A stretch of 64,000 bases of DNA. Source: Streptomyces flavochromogenes. Its GTDB lineage: Bacteria; Actinomycetota; Actinomycetes; Streptomycetales; Streptomycetaceae. The translations under genes and the position numbers were made by a program. Positions within the stretch are counted from its first letter, which is position 1. Each line of letters opens with the position of its first letter. The stretch spans positions 148,884-212,883 of the forward strand of contig NZ_JNZO01000013.1 in NCBI RefSeq assembly GCF_000717595.1, written 5' to 3'. Below the pieces are notes generated by a model, which did no database searches, was not told the origin of the DNA, and saw only the letters and a program-made list of their open reading frames with translations. Of the stretch, positions 51,780-61,251 are shown one piece after another.

Positions 51780-52634
51780 TCAGGACGTGCCGACGCCGCT
51801 ACGAGCCAGCGTGAACACCCCGAGGACGATCAGCGCGACACCCGCGAGCTGGGGCAACAGCCACCAGCCCGACCGTACGTGCTCCTCGTACAGCAGGACA
51901 CCGAGACTCAGGCTCACGGTGGCGTCGCCGAGTGTCAGGGCAGGTTGCGAGGCGACGAGCGGACCGCCCTGCATGGCGTGTTCGAGCAGCAGCAGGGCCG
52001 CGATCCCCGCCGCGCAGAAGGCGTAGGTCTGCCAGGACGTCAGGAAGGCGCCGATGCCGCCGTCGCCGAGAATGTGCATGGACGTCTTCATGAGGGCGGC
52101 GGTGAGCGCGTAACAGATCGCCGTCGCGGCGCCGAGACAGCCGGCCCTCGCGCGCCCGGGCGGTCTGCGCAGTCCGATGGCGGCCAGGATCACCACGGCG
52201 ACGGCACAGGTCCCCAGGGCCGGCACCCAGCGGTCCAGTGCCACATGGGTGCGGTTGCCGGTGGGCGAGGCGGCCCCGAGCGCCACCCCGAGGCCGAGCA
52301 CGACTCCCGCCACGGCGACCCAGAGCCGGGCGGGCAGTCGTTCGCGTGTCAGGAGGGTGGCGATCAGCAGGGCGAGGGGAAGTTCGAGTACGAAGAGGGG
52401 CTGCACGAGGGCCAGCGGCCCGGTCGCGAGGGCCGCCGCCTGTCCGACACCGGCGGCGATGACGGCGAGGATGCCGGCCAGCCACAGGGGGCGGTGCAGC
52501 AGGTCGAGGATCAGTCCTGGCCGGAAGGAGTCGGACTGCGGGACGGTGAGCGCCGCACGCCGCTGCAGCACCGTGGCCAGCGCGTTGCTGAACGCGGCGA
52601 AGAGCGAGAAGAGGACCGGCAGGACGACGCCCAT
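51780..52634 (-). CDS. EamA/DMT-family transporter
   Basis: This 284-aa membrane protein has about ten helices in two repeats, in the DMT (EamA-like, DUF6/NIPA-like) layout: VVLPVLFSLFAAFSNALATV at the N-terminus, GPLALVQPLFVLELPLALLI in the first half, and WWLLPQLAGVALIVLGVFTL at the C-terminus. Such proteins export or import small metabolites. ATG 52634 opens the frame. It faces the lanthipeptide permease convergently and is not obviously part of that cluster. Confidence 0.88.
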   Translation of the reverse strand: MGVVLPVLFSLFAAFSNALATVLQRRAALTVPQSDSFRPGLILDLLHRPLWLAGILAVIAAGVGQAAALATGPLALVQPLFVLELPLALLIATLLTRERLPARLWVAVAGVVLGLGVALGAASPTGNRTHVALDRWVPALGTCAVAVVILAAIGLRRPPGRARAGCLGAATAICYALTAALMKTSMHILGDGGIGAFLTSWQTYAFCAAGIAALLLLEHAMQGGPLVASQPALTLGDATVSLSLGVLLYEEHVRSGWWLLPQLAGVALIVLGVFTLARSGVGTS

Positions 52635-52871
52635 GGACCCCGATCCTCACCGGGGCGGCGGCCGACCGGGGGGCGACACCGGCGGGCGCCCGTACGAAGG
52701 ACCCGGTCGGGCCAACGCCGCTCTCGGACGGTGCCGGGCGGACAGGGGGAGGAAGTGCCGTGCTCACCGCCCGGACCATCGGCCGCAGACCGCGTGGAGC
52801 CGCCCGGCCCCCTGCTCCGATACGAGCGGGAGCCGGGCGGTCGAGTGCCTCCGGTGCGGGGCCGGGCGTGC

Positions 52872-54515
52872 CTAGGGCGCGATCTCGAACTGCGGCGGCT
52901 GGAGGCCCGCCAGACAACGGGTGTCCGGCGCGGCCGGGTCGGCGAAGAACGAGGTGGTGATCGTCTGCGCGCACGGCGAGTCGGCGAAGACCACGTGGGC
53001 CACGTAGGGGACCGTGACGGCGTGGGACCGGCTCAGCGTCCGGGCCACGTAGGCCCCGTTGCTGGCGGCGGTCTGGGCGTCGAAGCCACCGGACAGGGCG
53101 AGGGTGGGAATGTCGCTGCGGGTCACGTCCCGGATCCAGGGCGGTGCCGGGGGGACGTCCCAGGCGCGGCAGTCGTCGTGGAGCCAGGCGAGTTGAGGGG
53201 CGTTGGCCAGCATCGACCGGGGGAACGACGGGAACGCGCGGTGTCCGCCCCGGATGACGTCGGCGCGGCTCTCGTACGGGGTCCACTGGCTGCAGAAGAT
53301 GCCGTAGACCAGCCCGTGGGCGACCCTTCCGATGGCCTGCGGGCTGTACTTGCCGCCCGCGAGCTGCTCGGCGATCCGCTGCCCGTTGCCGTGGGCGAGT
53401 TCGTCGATGGAGCGGGGCACTCCTTCCGCCACGTGGGTGGCCGAGGTCAGCCAGGTGACCAGGTTGCTCCCGTCCAGCACGACCTTCACCGGCTCCGGGT
53501 GTACCGGGACCGTGACGGTGGTGGTGATCGGGTTGGCCTCCAGCTCACTGACGAGGCGGAGGAAGACGGCCTTCAGGTTCGGGTAGCGGGTGTTGCAGGC
53601 GGGCTGCTCCGCACAGGCCTTGAACAGACCGTCGAAGCCCTCTCGTGCGGCCTTCCAGGTGACGGCTCCGCCGCCCAGGGACGGCGGCAGGACGCCGTCG
53701 ATGCCGACCGACCTGATGCCCTTCGGGTGCAGGCGCATGTAGTTGAGCGCCAGGTGGGTGCCGTAGGAGATGCCGAAGACATTCCACTTCTTGACGCCCA
53801 GCGTCTTGCGCAGGACGTCGTAGTCGGCCGAGCTCTCGATGTCGTTGTAGGCGCTGCGATCGGCGCCCAGGCCGTCCACCCGGTCACGGCAGGCCCGGGT
53901 GGCGTCGACGTGCAGGCGGCCGGTGGACGGCGCGTTGGAGACGAGACCGAGGGCGCGGGCGTTGAACTCGTCGATGTTCGGGCAGGTGAGCACCGGGTCG
54001 GCCGAGTAGGTGCCGCGCTGGGACATGAAGATCACGTCACGGTCGCGGTTCAGGTGGCCGGCCAGCGCCATCGGGATCTCGGAGACCGCGTCGTCGCCGG
54101 GTCCGCCGGCGAGCCACACGATCGGGTCGGGCGCCGGTCTTCTGGACTCCGCCGGCATGATCGCGACGGCGAGGGTGATCCTGCGTCCTTCGTGCGCCCT
54201 GGGGCCCTTGGACTCCTTCGGGCCGTGGGGTCCGTGGGGTCCGTTCGCCCGGGAACGGTTCTCGGGCACGGTGAGGGTGCCGCAGCGGGCGCGCGCGAGA
54301 TCGGGGATCGGGTCCGCCGTCCTGGGGCAGGGGCCCGGTTCGAAGCGGGCGTCGCCCACAGTGCGGGCGACCGTGCCGATCGGGACGTCGGTGCCGGACT
54401 CGGCGTGTGCGGGCATCGCGGCGAGGCCGACGACGAGGGCGCCGGCCGTGGCTCCTGCCAGCGTCGCCGGTAGCCGTCGGGCGGGGCGCCGACGAGGGGT
54501 CGTGCGAGGGGACAT
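52872..54515 (-). CDS. Secreted alpha/beta hydrolase, TAP-like peptidase (paralogue 1)
   Basis: The 547-aa secreted enzyme has a signal (RRLPATLAGATAGALVVGLA, cleaved near AHA). The fold contains an oxyanion WLAGGPGDD region, nucleophile GISYGTH (Ser250), Asp in LSGGFDAQTA and His in VPYVAHVVFAD. The C-terminal TAP-like domain ends PDTRCLAGLQPPQ. It resembles tripeptidyl aminopeptidases and related Streptomyces serine hydrolases. A GPHGPHGPK insert near residue 92 comes from a short DNA repeat. The gene lies 15 bases after its paralogue and is co-transcribed. Confidence 0.9.
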   Translation of the reverse strand: MSPRTTPRRRPARRLPATLAGATAGALVVGLAAMPAHAESGTDVPIGTVARTVGDARFEPGPCPRTADPIPDLARARCGTLTVPENRSRANGPHGPHGPKESKGPRAHEGRRITLAVAIMPAESRRPAPDPIVWLAGGPGDDAVSEIPMALAGHLNRDRDVIFMSQRGTYSADPVLTCPNIDEFNARALGLVSNAPSTGRLHVDATRACRDRVDGLGADRSAYNDIESSADYDVLRKTLGVKKWNVFGISYGTHLALNYMRLHPKGIRSVGIDGVLPPSLGGGAVTWKAAREGFDGLFKACAEQPACNTRYPNLKAVFLRLVSELEANPITTTVTVPVHPEPVKVVLDGSNLVTWLTSATHVAEGVPRSIDELAHGNGQRIAEQLAGGKYSPQAIGRVAHGLVYGIFCSQWTPYESRADVIRGGHRAFPSFPRSMLANAPQLAWLHDDCRAWDVPPAPPWIRDVTRSDIPTLALSGGFDAQTAASNGAYVARTLSRSHAVTVPYVAHVVFADSPCAQTITTSFFADPAAPDTRCLAGLQPPQFEIAP

Positions 54516-54530
54516 CGTGCGTCCTCCGGG

Positions 54531-56168
54531 TCAGGGGATGATGGTGAAGGGTCTGGGTACGACATCCGCCACGCAGCGGGTGTCGGGCGCGGTCGGCCGG
54601 GCCAGGAAGGAGCGCAGGACCGACGCGGCGCAGGGCTCCTGGGGCACCACCCAGTGGGTGATCCCGGGGACGATCACCGCGGTCGAGCGGGGCAGTGTGC
54701 GGCCGGCGAACGGCCCCCAGCTCGCTCCGGTCTTCGCGTCGAAGGTCCCGGTGATGATGAGCGCGGGCACCCTGCTGTGGGCGGCGATCCGCTGGACCGG
54801 GGTGCGGTCCGGTACGTTCCAGGCACGGCACAGGTCGTGCTCGAAGGGCAGCTGCGGGGCGTGGGCCAGCACGGAGTCCGGGAAGCCGGGGAAGGCGCGT
54901 CGGCCCGCCTCCAGCACGTCGCGCTTCGAGTAGCCCGGTGCCCACTCGGCGCAGGCCACCGAGTGCGTCAGCCCGTGGGCGAACTCGCCGATGGCGGGCG
55001 TCGCGCCGGCGGCCTGGGCCCGTGCGAGGCGCTCCGGATCGCCTGCGGCGAGTTCGTAGAGCGCGGCGGGGACGTCGGCGGACGGGACGAGTTGACCGTT
55101 GGTCACCAGCAGGTTCACCAGCGTGCCCCCGTCGAGGACCACCTTGACCGGGGTTCCGCCGCCGGGCGGCGGCACGGTCAGCTTCAGGGGGTTCGCCTCC
55201 AGCCGCCGGACCTGCTCGGTGAGCGTGCGGGAGAGGTCCGGGTAGCGGGACTTGCAGGCGGGCTGGGCCTCACATGCCGCGAAGATCGCGTTGATCCCCT
55301 CCTGGGCGCTGTCCCAGGCCCACGGCAGGCTCACGGTCTGCGGCGGCACGACCGAGTCGATCGCCAGCGAGCGGATGCCCTGGGGGTGCCGGCGCAGGTA
55401 GGTGAGGCCCAGGTCGGTACCGTACGAGTAGCCGTAGACGTTCCACTTCCTGATGCCCAGGGCCTTGCGGAGGTCGGCGAAGTCCGCGGCGTTCTCGGTG
55501 GTGTTGTAGGCCGAGAGGTCGCTTCCCTCGGCCGTGAGGCGGTCCCGGCACTGCTTCGCCGCGCGGACCAGCCCTCGTCCGGTGGACGGCGCGTCGTAGG
55601 GCAGTCCGACGGCGGTCGCGTTGAACCGGTCCATCTCCGGGCAGGCGAGGTTCGGCTGCGAGTGGAGGGCGCCGCGCTGGGTCATGACGATCAGATCGCG
55701 GTCCCGGTTCACCTGAGAGGCGATCAGGAAGGGGATGGCCCCGATCGCGTCGCCGCCGGGCCCGCCTTCCATGAACACCACCGGGTCCGCGGCGGGCTTC
55801 GCCGCGGTCGCCGGAATGATCACGACGGCGGTCCGGATGGTCCGGGTCTTCTTGCGGGTGCGGTTCTCGGGCACCTCCAGGAACCCGCACCGCCCGGGGA
55901 TCGGCTCCGGAGCCTCGGGGCACGGACCGGGCACGAAGCGTGCCGGGTGTCCCGGCCCGGGCCCCTCGGCAGAGGGTGACAGCGCGCTGCCGGGGGTGGG
56001 GCTGAGCGCGCCGATCACCGCCAGGCCTGCCGCGACGAGCGCCGTCCGGGTACGCGCGCGGTGGGGGCTCCTCGCCAGGGGGATGTGTCGCGCCGTCCGG
56101 CGCCGTACGGTCCGGGCGCTCCCGCGAACGGACGGCAGGTCGTCCGGACCGATGTTCTGTTCCGCCAT
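54531..56168 (-). CDS. Secreted alpha/beta hydrolase, TAP-like peptidase (paralogue 2)
   Basis: The 545-aa enzyme is a paralogue of the next gene downstream. It has a long basic N-region before a hydrophobic signal (TALVAAGLAVIGALSPTPGS), FMEGGPGGDA, nucleophile GYSYGTD (Ser248), Asp in ITGTFDAKTG, His in VPGITHWVVP, and C-terminal PDTRCVADV. ATG 56168 (MAEQNIGPDD) is used; an upstream ATG at 56189 is possible. Tandem duplication with divergence in the Ser-elbow context (GISYGTH vs GYSYGTD) suggests different peptide specificity. Confidence 0.9.
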   Translation of the reverse strand: MAEQNIGPDDLPSVRGSARTVRRRTARHIPLARSPHRARTRTALVAAGLAVIGALSPTPGSALSPSAEGPGPGHPARFVPGPCPEAPEPIPGRCGFLEVPENRTRKKTRTIRTAVVIIPATAAKPAADPVVFMEGGPGGDAIGAIPFLIASQVNRDRDLIVMTQRGALHSQPNLACPEMDRFNATAVGLPYDAPSTGRGLVRAAKQCRDRLTAEGSDLSAYNTTENAADFADLRKALGIRKWNVYGYSYGTDLGLTYLRRHPQGIRSLAIDSVVPPQTVSLPWAWDSAQEGINAIFAACEAQPACKSRYPDLSRTLTEQVRRLEANPLKLTVPPPGGGTPVKVVLDGGTLVNLLVTNGQLVPSADVPAALYELAAGDPERLARAQAAGATPAIGEFAHGLTHSVACAEWAPGYSKRDVLEAGRRAFPGFPDSVLAHAPQLPFEHDLCRAWNVPDRTPVQRIAAHSRVPALIITGTFDAKTGASWGPFAGRTLPRSTAVIVPGITHWVVPQEPCAASVLRSFLARPTAPDTRCVADVVPRPFTIIP

Positions 56169-56794
56169 GTGATCCCGTCTCTCGGACATCCCCTGCCGTT
56201 CGGGGCCGGGGGGCGTGGGCGTGGCCGCCCGCCGCGTGGTCCGGCGAGGTCGGCGCTCGCCAGCTTGCGTCCGTGCCGGCGGGCTCACCACTCAAGGAGT
56301 CCACTCGGAGCAGGCGTTCGCCGCGGTCGGCTGAGCCGTGCGGCCGCACAGCCCTCGCCGCCGGCGGGCCCACCGGGACGGCGGGGCGTACGGGTGCTCC
56401 CGGCGGGGCGGCGGCCCCGGGCCCTCCGGCTGTCGCAGCCACCGGGGCGGGGTGAGCCGGGGCCGGCCGCTGGGGTCGTCGCACGGGAACTCCGGACCGC
56501 CGTGCCCGAGGGCGCGGACCCACCGCCGGACTCCACGAGCCCTGCGCGAACTCGTGGGCCACGCACGGATCCTGCTCGCGACGGTGCGCTCTGCCGGCCG
56601 GCGTGCAGGCACGGCCGCGACGCCCTGCCGCGCGGGTGCCGACGACAGTCGGCGGCCACCTCGCCGTACCCCTCCATGGGGCCAACCAGGTGACGGTCCG
56701 AGGCTCCGAAGGACAGCATTTCGGCCGCCGCGACACGATCGCTCCTATCGTGGAACAGCACACGACGGCGGTCGACCTCGGGACGGGCAGCGGA
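56169..56794. other. Gene-free region between divergent peptidase operon and PAS-PP2C gene
   Basis: This 626-base GC-rich stretch carries both promoters. Several Arg/Pro-rich frames are open here but lack starts with ribosome sites and family features. I see no supported gene or repeat. Confidence 0.4.
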
Positions 56795-58024
56795 ATGAAC
56801 GTACAGCAGGTCGACTACGCAGCCGTGTTCCAGGCCCTGCCCGGCATGGTCGCGCTGCTCACCCCCGACCTGGTGTACGTCGACGTCAACGAGGACTTCG
56901 CACGTCTCGCCGGGCGTTCCCGCGCCGAGTTGGTCGGCCGCTACATCTTCGACGCCTTTCCCGAGAACCCCGGCGACCCGGCCGCCGCCGGCATGCGGGA
57001 GACCGAGGCGTCGATGCTGCGCGTGGTCGCCACCGGCGAGCGCGACACCATGGCTCTGCTCCGCTACGACATCGAGGATTCCCAGCGGCCCGGCCACTGG
57101 CAGGAGCACTACTGGAGCCCGGTCAACGCGCCCGTGCTGGGCGCCGACGATCAGGTGGTGCTGATCGTGCACCGGGTGGAGGAGGTCACTTCGCTCATCC
57201 GTGCCCGTGGCGGTCTTGCGGGTACCACCAAGGCAGCCCGGCTGGAGGCCGAGCTCTACACGCGCTCCCGGGAGCTGCAGGAGGTCAATGAGCGCCTGCG
57301 CAAGGCGCACGCCCGGGAGCGCAAGGTGGCGCTGGCCCTCCAGGCGGCGATGCTCCCCTCCCCCGGGCCCGTCGGACATCATCGGGCGGCCGTGCGCTAC
57401 CGCCCCGCGGTCGGCGGCCTCAACGTGTGCGGCGACTGGTACGACCTGGTCGGCCTCCCCGGGGACCGTATGGCGGTGGCCGTGGGAGACGTGGTGGGTC
57501 ACGGCCTCACCGCCGCCTGCGTCATAGGACAACTGCGCAGCGCACTGAGCGCGGCGACGCTCGTCGCCGACGGCCCGGCCCAGGCGCTCGAAGTCCTCGG
57601 GCTCTACGCCCGCTCCGTCGAGGGCGCCGAGGCGTCCACCGTGGCGACGACCTTCATCGACTGGAGCACCCACACCCTCACGTACAGCAGCGCCGGCCAT
57701 CCTCCGCCCGCACTGCTGACCCCCGGCGGCGACGTGGTCTTCCTCGACCGGGCGACGGACCCGCCGCTCGGCGCCCGCCCGGAACACGTGTCGGGCCCCC
57801 AGGCGACCGCTGCCTTCCGTGAGGGCGCCACGCTGGTGATGTACACCGACGGCCTGATCGAGCGCCGCACGGAGGACATCGACGTCGGCCTCGCGCGCCT
57901 CGCCGACTCCCTGCGGAGGCATGGGCGAGAAGACCCCGAGGTTCTGGCCGACGCCCTCCTCGCGGACCTCTTGAACACCGACCGCAACACCGATGACACG
58001 GCGCTCGTCGTCATCCGCCTCTGA
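56795..58024 (+). CDS. PAS-PP2C (SpoIIE-type) protein phosphatase
   Basis: The 409-aa protein begins with a PAS sensor (about 5-125: VFQALPGMVALLTPDLVYVD; EDFARLAGRSRAELVGRYIF). A coiled linker (EAELYTRSRELQEVNERLRK) leads to a SpoIIE phosphatase domain with acids in VCGDWYDLVGL, VAVGDVVGHGLTAA, MYTDGLIERRTED and NTDDTALVVI. It probably regulates an anti-sigma/anti-anti-sigma switch. ATG 56795 fits the PAS start; GTG 56750 is a longer in-frame alternative. Together with the GAF-PP2C gene it gives two such phosphatases in the window. Confidence 0.9.
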   Translation: MNVQQVDYAAVFQALPGMVALLTPDLVYVDVNEDFARLAGRSRAELVGRYIFDAFPENPGDPAAAGMRETEASMLRVVATGERDTMALLRYDIEDSQRPGHWQEHYWSPVNAPVLGADDQVVLIVHRVEEVTSLIRARGGLAGTTKAARLEAELYTRSRELQEVNERLRKAHARERKVALALQAAMLPSPGPVGHHRAAVRYRPAVGGLNVCGDWYDLVGLPGDRMAVAVGDVVGHGLTAACVIGQLRSALSAATLVADGPAQALEVLGLYARSVEGAEASTVATTFIDWSTHTLTYSSAGHPPPALLTPGGDVVFLDRATDPPLGARPEHVSGPQATAAFREGATLVMYTDGLIERRTEDIDVGLARLADSLRRHGREDPEVLADALLADLLNTDRNTDDTALVVIRL

Positions 58025-58085
58025 ACCGCGGGCCCGCCCGTGGCGTCCATGGCCGCTCGGCGACCCACCCCGTACGCTCGACGAC

Positions 58086-58682
58086 GTGCAGCCCTCGACC
58101 GAGCCCCCTGAGCACGTCCGCTCCTCCGACGGCCGACCGCGCCGACTGCTGGTCCTGCGACACGCCAAGAGCGCCTGGCCCGAGAACGTGGCCGACCGGG
58201 ACCGGCCCCTCGGTCCGCGCGGGCTGCGTGACGCCCCGGCCGTCGGGCGCTTCCTGGCCGAGGCCGGCGGACCGCCCGACCTGGTCCTGTGCTCCCCGGC
58301 CCGGCGCGCCCGCCACACCTGGGAACTCGCAGCCGCGGAGCTGGACGACGCCGTGCCGACCCGTCACGACCCGCGGCTGTACGGCGCCGACGGCCCCGAA
58401 CTGCTCGACGTCCTCCACGGCGTGTCCGACGAGGTCGGGACGTTGCTCCTGGTCGGGCACAACCCCGGCCTGGAGGACCTGGTCCTGCTGCTGGCGGCCG
58501 GGGCGGACGGGGCGGCCGCCGCAGCGGGCACGGTCCAGGACGTCCTGGACCGGGTACGGACCAAGTTCCCGACGTCCGCGATCGCCTTCCTCGCCCTGTA
58601 CGGCCCGTGGACCGACCTGCGCCCCGGCGAGGCGCTCCTGACGGGCCTGGCGATTCCTCGCGGGGTGCGCGACCCGTCCTGA
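58086..58682 (+). CDS. SixA-like histidine phosphatase
   Basis: The 198-aa protein has the SixA motif LLVLRHAKSAWPENVADRDR (RHG-type His in LRHAKS), DLVLCSPARRARHTWE and second His in LLLVGHNPGLEDL. SixA-like phosphatases remove phosphate from phosphohistidine or small metabolites. GTG 58086 lacks a ribosome site, and TACGCT lies 8-13 bases upstream as a possible -10, so the mRNA may be leaderless. Confidence 0.87.
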   Translation: MQPSTEPPEHVRSSDGRPRRLLVLRHAKSAWPENVADRDRPLGPRGLRDAPAVGRFLAEAGGPPDLVLCSPARRARHTWELAAAELDDAVPTRHDPRLYGADGPELLDVLHGVSDEVGTLLLVGHNPGLEDLVLLLAAGADGAAAAAGTVQDVLDRVRTKFPTSAIAFLALYGPWTDLRPGEALLTGLAIPRGVRDPS

Positions 58683-58730
58683 TCGGGTGGCACCCGCGTG
58701 TCCTCGACGGGGGCGCCGGTCGCCGTCACG

Positions 58731-59858
58731 TCACCAGGTGCGGTCGAGCAAGTGGGTGAAGAGCACGTCCAGTTCCCGTGCCGCGGAGTGCCTCAGCGGC
58801 GCCTCTCGCAGTGCGTGGCGGGCGGCGTCCTGGTGCCGGCGTGCCTCCTCGCGGGTCCGGGTCCGCCCGCCGGCCTCCTCCACGAGCGCCGCGACGCGTG
58901 CGGCGGTCGCGCCGTCGATCGGCCGGCCGGACGCGAGCAGCGCGTCGAGTTCGTGTGCGGCCTTGCCTCCGCCGGCCAGTGCGACGAGGACCGGGTACGT
59001 CTTCTTGCCCTGCCGGAGGTCGGCGTGGACGGGTTTTCCGGTGACTCCCGGGTCGCCCCAGATGCCGAGGATGTCGTCCACCGCCTGGAAGGCGAGGCCG
59101 AGGTGGCGGCCGGCTCGGTCGAGCGTGGTCACGGTCCGGTCGGGGGCGCCGCCGAGGACCGCGCCGAGCGCGAGCGCGCAGCCCAGCAGGGCGCCTGTCT
59201 TGTGCTCGGCCATGGACCGGTACTCGTCCGGCTCGACCGCGCCGGGTCCGGACCAAGGGCGGTCCTCGAAGCGCAGGTCCTCCGCCTGGCCGGACACCAG
59301 CGTGGTCAGGGTCCCGCAGAGGTGTCGCACCGCGGCCCCCGTGCAGGGTCCCGGGGCCTCCGCCAGGCTCGTCACGGCCTGGGCGAGGAGCGCGTCGCCG
59401 GCCAGCACGGCCGGGCCGGTCCCGTAGGACTTCCACACCGCGGGGCGCTGCCGGCGCAGCGCGTCGGCGTCCATGATGTCGTCGTGCAGCAGGGAGAAGG
59501 TGTGCACGAGTTCGACGGCGACGGCACCCGGGACGGCTTCTGCCGCGTCCGCGCCGACCGCCTCCGCCCCGAGCAGGGCGAGCGCCTGCCGCACGCCCTT
59601 GCCCTCGGATCCGCCGGGATCCGGGGTTCCCGCCGTATCGGCCCAGCCCAGCGCGTACGCCGCCATCTCACCGGTCCAGGGGTGCAGCCGGGCCACCGCC
59701 TCCACCAGCGAGGGCCGCACCCGGTCGCGGCACCGGTCCAGGAGGCCGGTCGCCGAGGCCTCGTGCACACGGGAGCCGTTCACCGCGGTCACGGCCGTGG
59801 CGCCGGGCGCGCCGGTGAGGGTGCAGACCGGTCGGGCGGATGTCGGGAGGGCACTCAC
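58731..59858 (-). CDS. Polyprenyl (probably geranylgeranyl) diphosphate synthase
   Basis: This 375-aa trans-prenyltransferase has the first Asp-rich motif DDIMD (126-130) in LVHTFSLLHDDIMDADALRR. The second is DDILGIWGD (261-269), with Lys/Gln residues around TGALLGCALALG and FQAVDD. It condenses isopentenyl diphosphate with allylic primers, and chain length is probably C20. GTG 59858 overlaps the TPR gene's stop by four bases. No terpene cyclase, prenyltransferase or carotenoid gene is next to it in the window. Confidence 0.92.
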   Translation of the reverse strand: MSALPTSARPVCTLTGAPGATAVTAVNGSRVHEASATGLLDRCRDRVRPSLVEAVARLHPWTGEMAAYALGWADTAGTPDPGGSEGKGVRQALALLGAEAVGADAAEAVPGAVAVELVHTFSLLHDDIMDADALRRQRPAVWKSYGTGPAVLAGDALLAQAVTSLAEAPGPCTGAAVRHLCGTLTTLVSGQAEDLRFEDRPWSGPGAVEPDEYRSMAEHKTGALLGCALALGAVLGGAPDRTVTTLDRAGRHLGLAFQAVDDILGIWGDPGVTGKPVHADLRQGKKTYPVLVALAGGGKAAHELDALLASGRPIDGATAARVAALVEEAGGRTRTREEARRHQDAARHALREAPLRHSAARELDVLFTHLLDRTW

Positions 59859-61003
59859 CGCAGCCCCTCCACGTCGACCTTCCGCAGGGCTTCCGCCCCG
59901 ACTGCCGGCAGCACCGGGCCGGCTTCCCCCGGTCCGTCTCCGGCGGGGTCCGGCAGTGGGCCGACACCCAGCTCGGCCGCGGCCTTGTCCACCATGTCCC
60001 GGGCGTGCCGCAGCCCGATGCGGTCCAGCGTCGTGCGGAGTCCGGTGAGTTCCGCGGCGGTGTGCGCGGCGTCGCGGCCCAGTCGGGCGTCGGCCTTGAC
60101 CAGTCCCAGCGTCGACAGTGCCGTCCCCCTCGGCTCCTCCATCTCGCGGAACTCCTCAAGGGCCTGCGCGTACAGCTCACGGGCCTGCTCGTAGCGGCCC
60201 GCCCGGTACAGCACGTTGCCACGCATCTTGTGGTTGTAGGCGAGCGCGCCGGCCAGCCGTACCTCCCGGCATGCCTCCTCCGCCCGCGACAGCAGGGACA
60301 GCGCGCGCTCCACGTCCCCGTCCCGTACGGACACCACGTCGGCGATGCCCCGCAGGGCCCATGCCCATCCGCGTCGGTCCTCGGCGCGCGACGCCGTCTC
60401 GGCCGCCTCCTCGAAGAGGGCCAGCGCCTTGTCGTAGGAGCCGGTGTTGCGGTGCATCTGCGCGATGCCCTCCAGGGCCCAGACCGTGTGGCGGGCCTCG
60501 CCGCGACGGCGGGCCTCGGCCAGCAGCTGTTCGTGCAGCCGCCCCACCGCCTCGTAGTCGCCCTGGATGCGCCCGGTCTCGGCGAGCCCCGCCAGCGAGT
60601 AGCCCCGCACGACGACGTCCCCGCCCCGCTCGCCCGCCTCGGCCGCGAGCCCCAGCAGCCGGTACGCCAGCCTGAGCGCACCGCGCTGGCGGGCCAGTGT
60701 GCCGCCGCTCCACAGCGCCCACGCCATGGCTCCCTCGTGACCGGCCGAACGTGCCGCCCGATAGCTCGCCTTCCACGCCCGGTCGGCCTCATCGATCCGC
60801 CCGAGCCTGCGGCATGCCTCCGCCACGGCCAGCCCGCAGCGCGCGGCCTCCCGCCGGTCTCCGGCCTCCTCCGCCGCCCGGAGTTCCCGGACGCCCCGGG
60901 CGAGTACCTCGGGCAGGGAGGCGTTCACCGACAGCGACCCCAGCGCCCCTTGGTACTCCGGCGCCGACGCCATCGTCGGCATCTCCGTCACCTGACCTGC
61001 CAT
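59855..61003 (-). CDS. Tetratricopeptide-repeat protein coupled to the prenyl synthase
   Basis: The 382-aa soluble protein is made almost entirely of TPR helix pairs (about 30-330), for example RREAARCGLAVAEACRRLGR, TVWALEGIAQMHRNTGSYDK and GNVLYRAGRYEQARELYAQA. A short acidic Pro-rich tail follows. It has no catalytic motif. The 4-base overlap with the prenyl synthase gene implies co-translation, so it may scaffold or regulate the enzyme or a partner cyclase. This association is inferred from position only. Confidence 0.88.
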   Translation of the reverse strand: MAGQVTEMPTMASAPEYQGALGSLSVNASLPEVLARGVRELRAAEEAGDRREAARCGLAVAEACRRLGRIDEADRAWKASYRAARSAGHEGAMAWALWSGGTLARQRGALRLAYRLLGLAAEAGERGGDVVVRGYSLAGLAETGRIQGDYEAVGRLHEQLLAEARRRGEARHTVWALEGIAQMHRNTGSYDKALALFEEAAETASRAEDRRGWAWALRGIADVVSVRDGDVERALSLLSRAEEACREVRLAGALAYNHKMRGNVLYRAGRYEQARELYAQALEEFREMEEPRGTALSTLGLVKADARLGRDAAHTAAELTGLRTTLDRIGLRHARDMVDKAAAELGVGPLPDPAGDGPGEAGPVLPAVGAEALRKVDVEGLR

Positions 61004-61251
61004 CAGAACCTCCTCGGGTCGGCTCGACGATCAAGCCGACGCGTGGATCAAGACGGTTGTGCCGGGCCCGGGTTCCTCATCGGTGGCAATGTCCGTCTCC
61101 GTATGGGCAGTGGATCATCCTCAAGTACTACGCGGAAGCCGCGGTTCCTCAGTGAGACGGACGCCGGAGCGCGGTGCGGTGTGGGAGGGCCGCCGTGCGG
61201 CGGCCGAAGCCGGGCGGCGGCCGCGGCGGGGTGCCACGGCCGCCGCGCGCG

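Noticed and set aside
51879..54473. A long plus-strand frame across the EamA and TAP-like genes
   Set aside because: No recognisable domain and no ribosome site; the minus-strand genes have signals and catalytic motifs.
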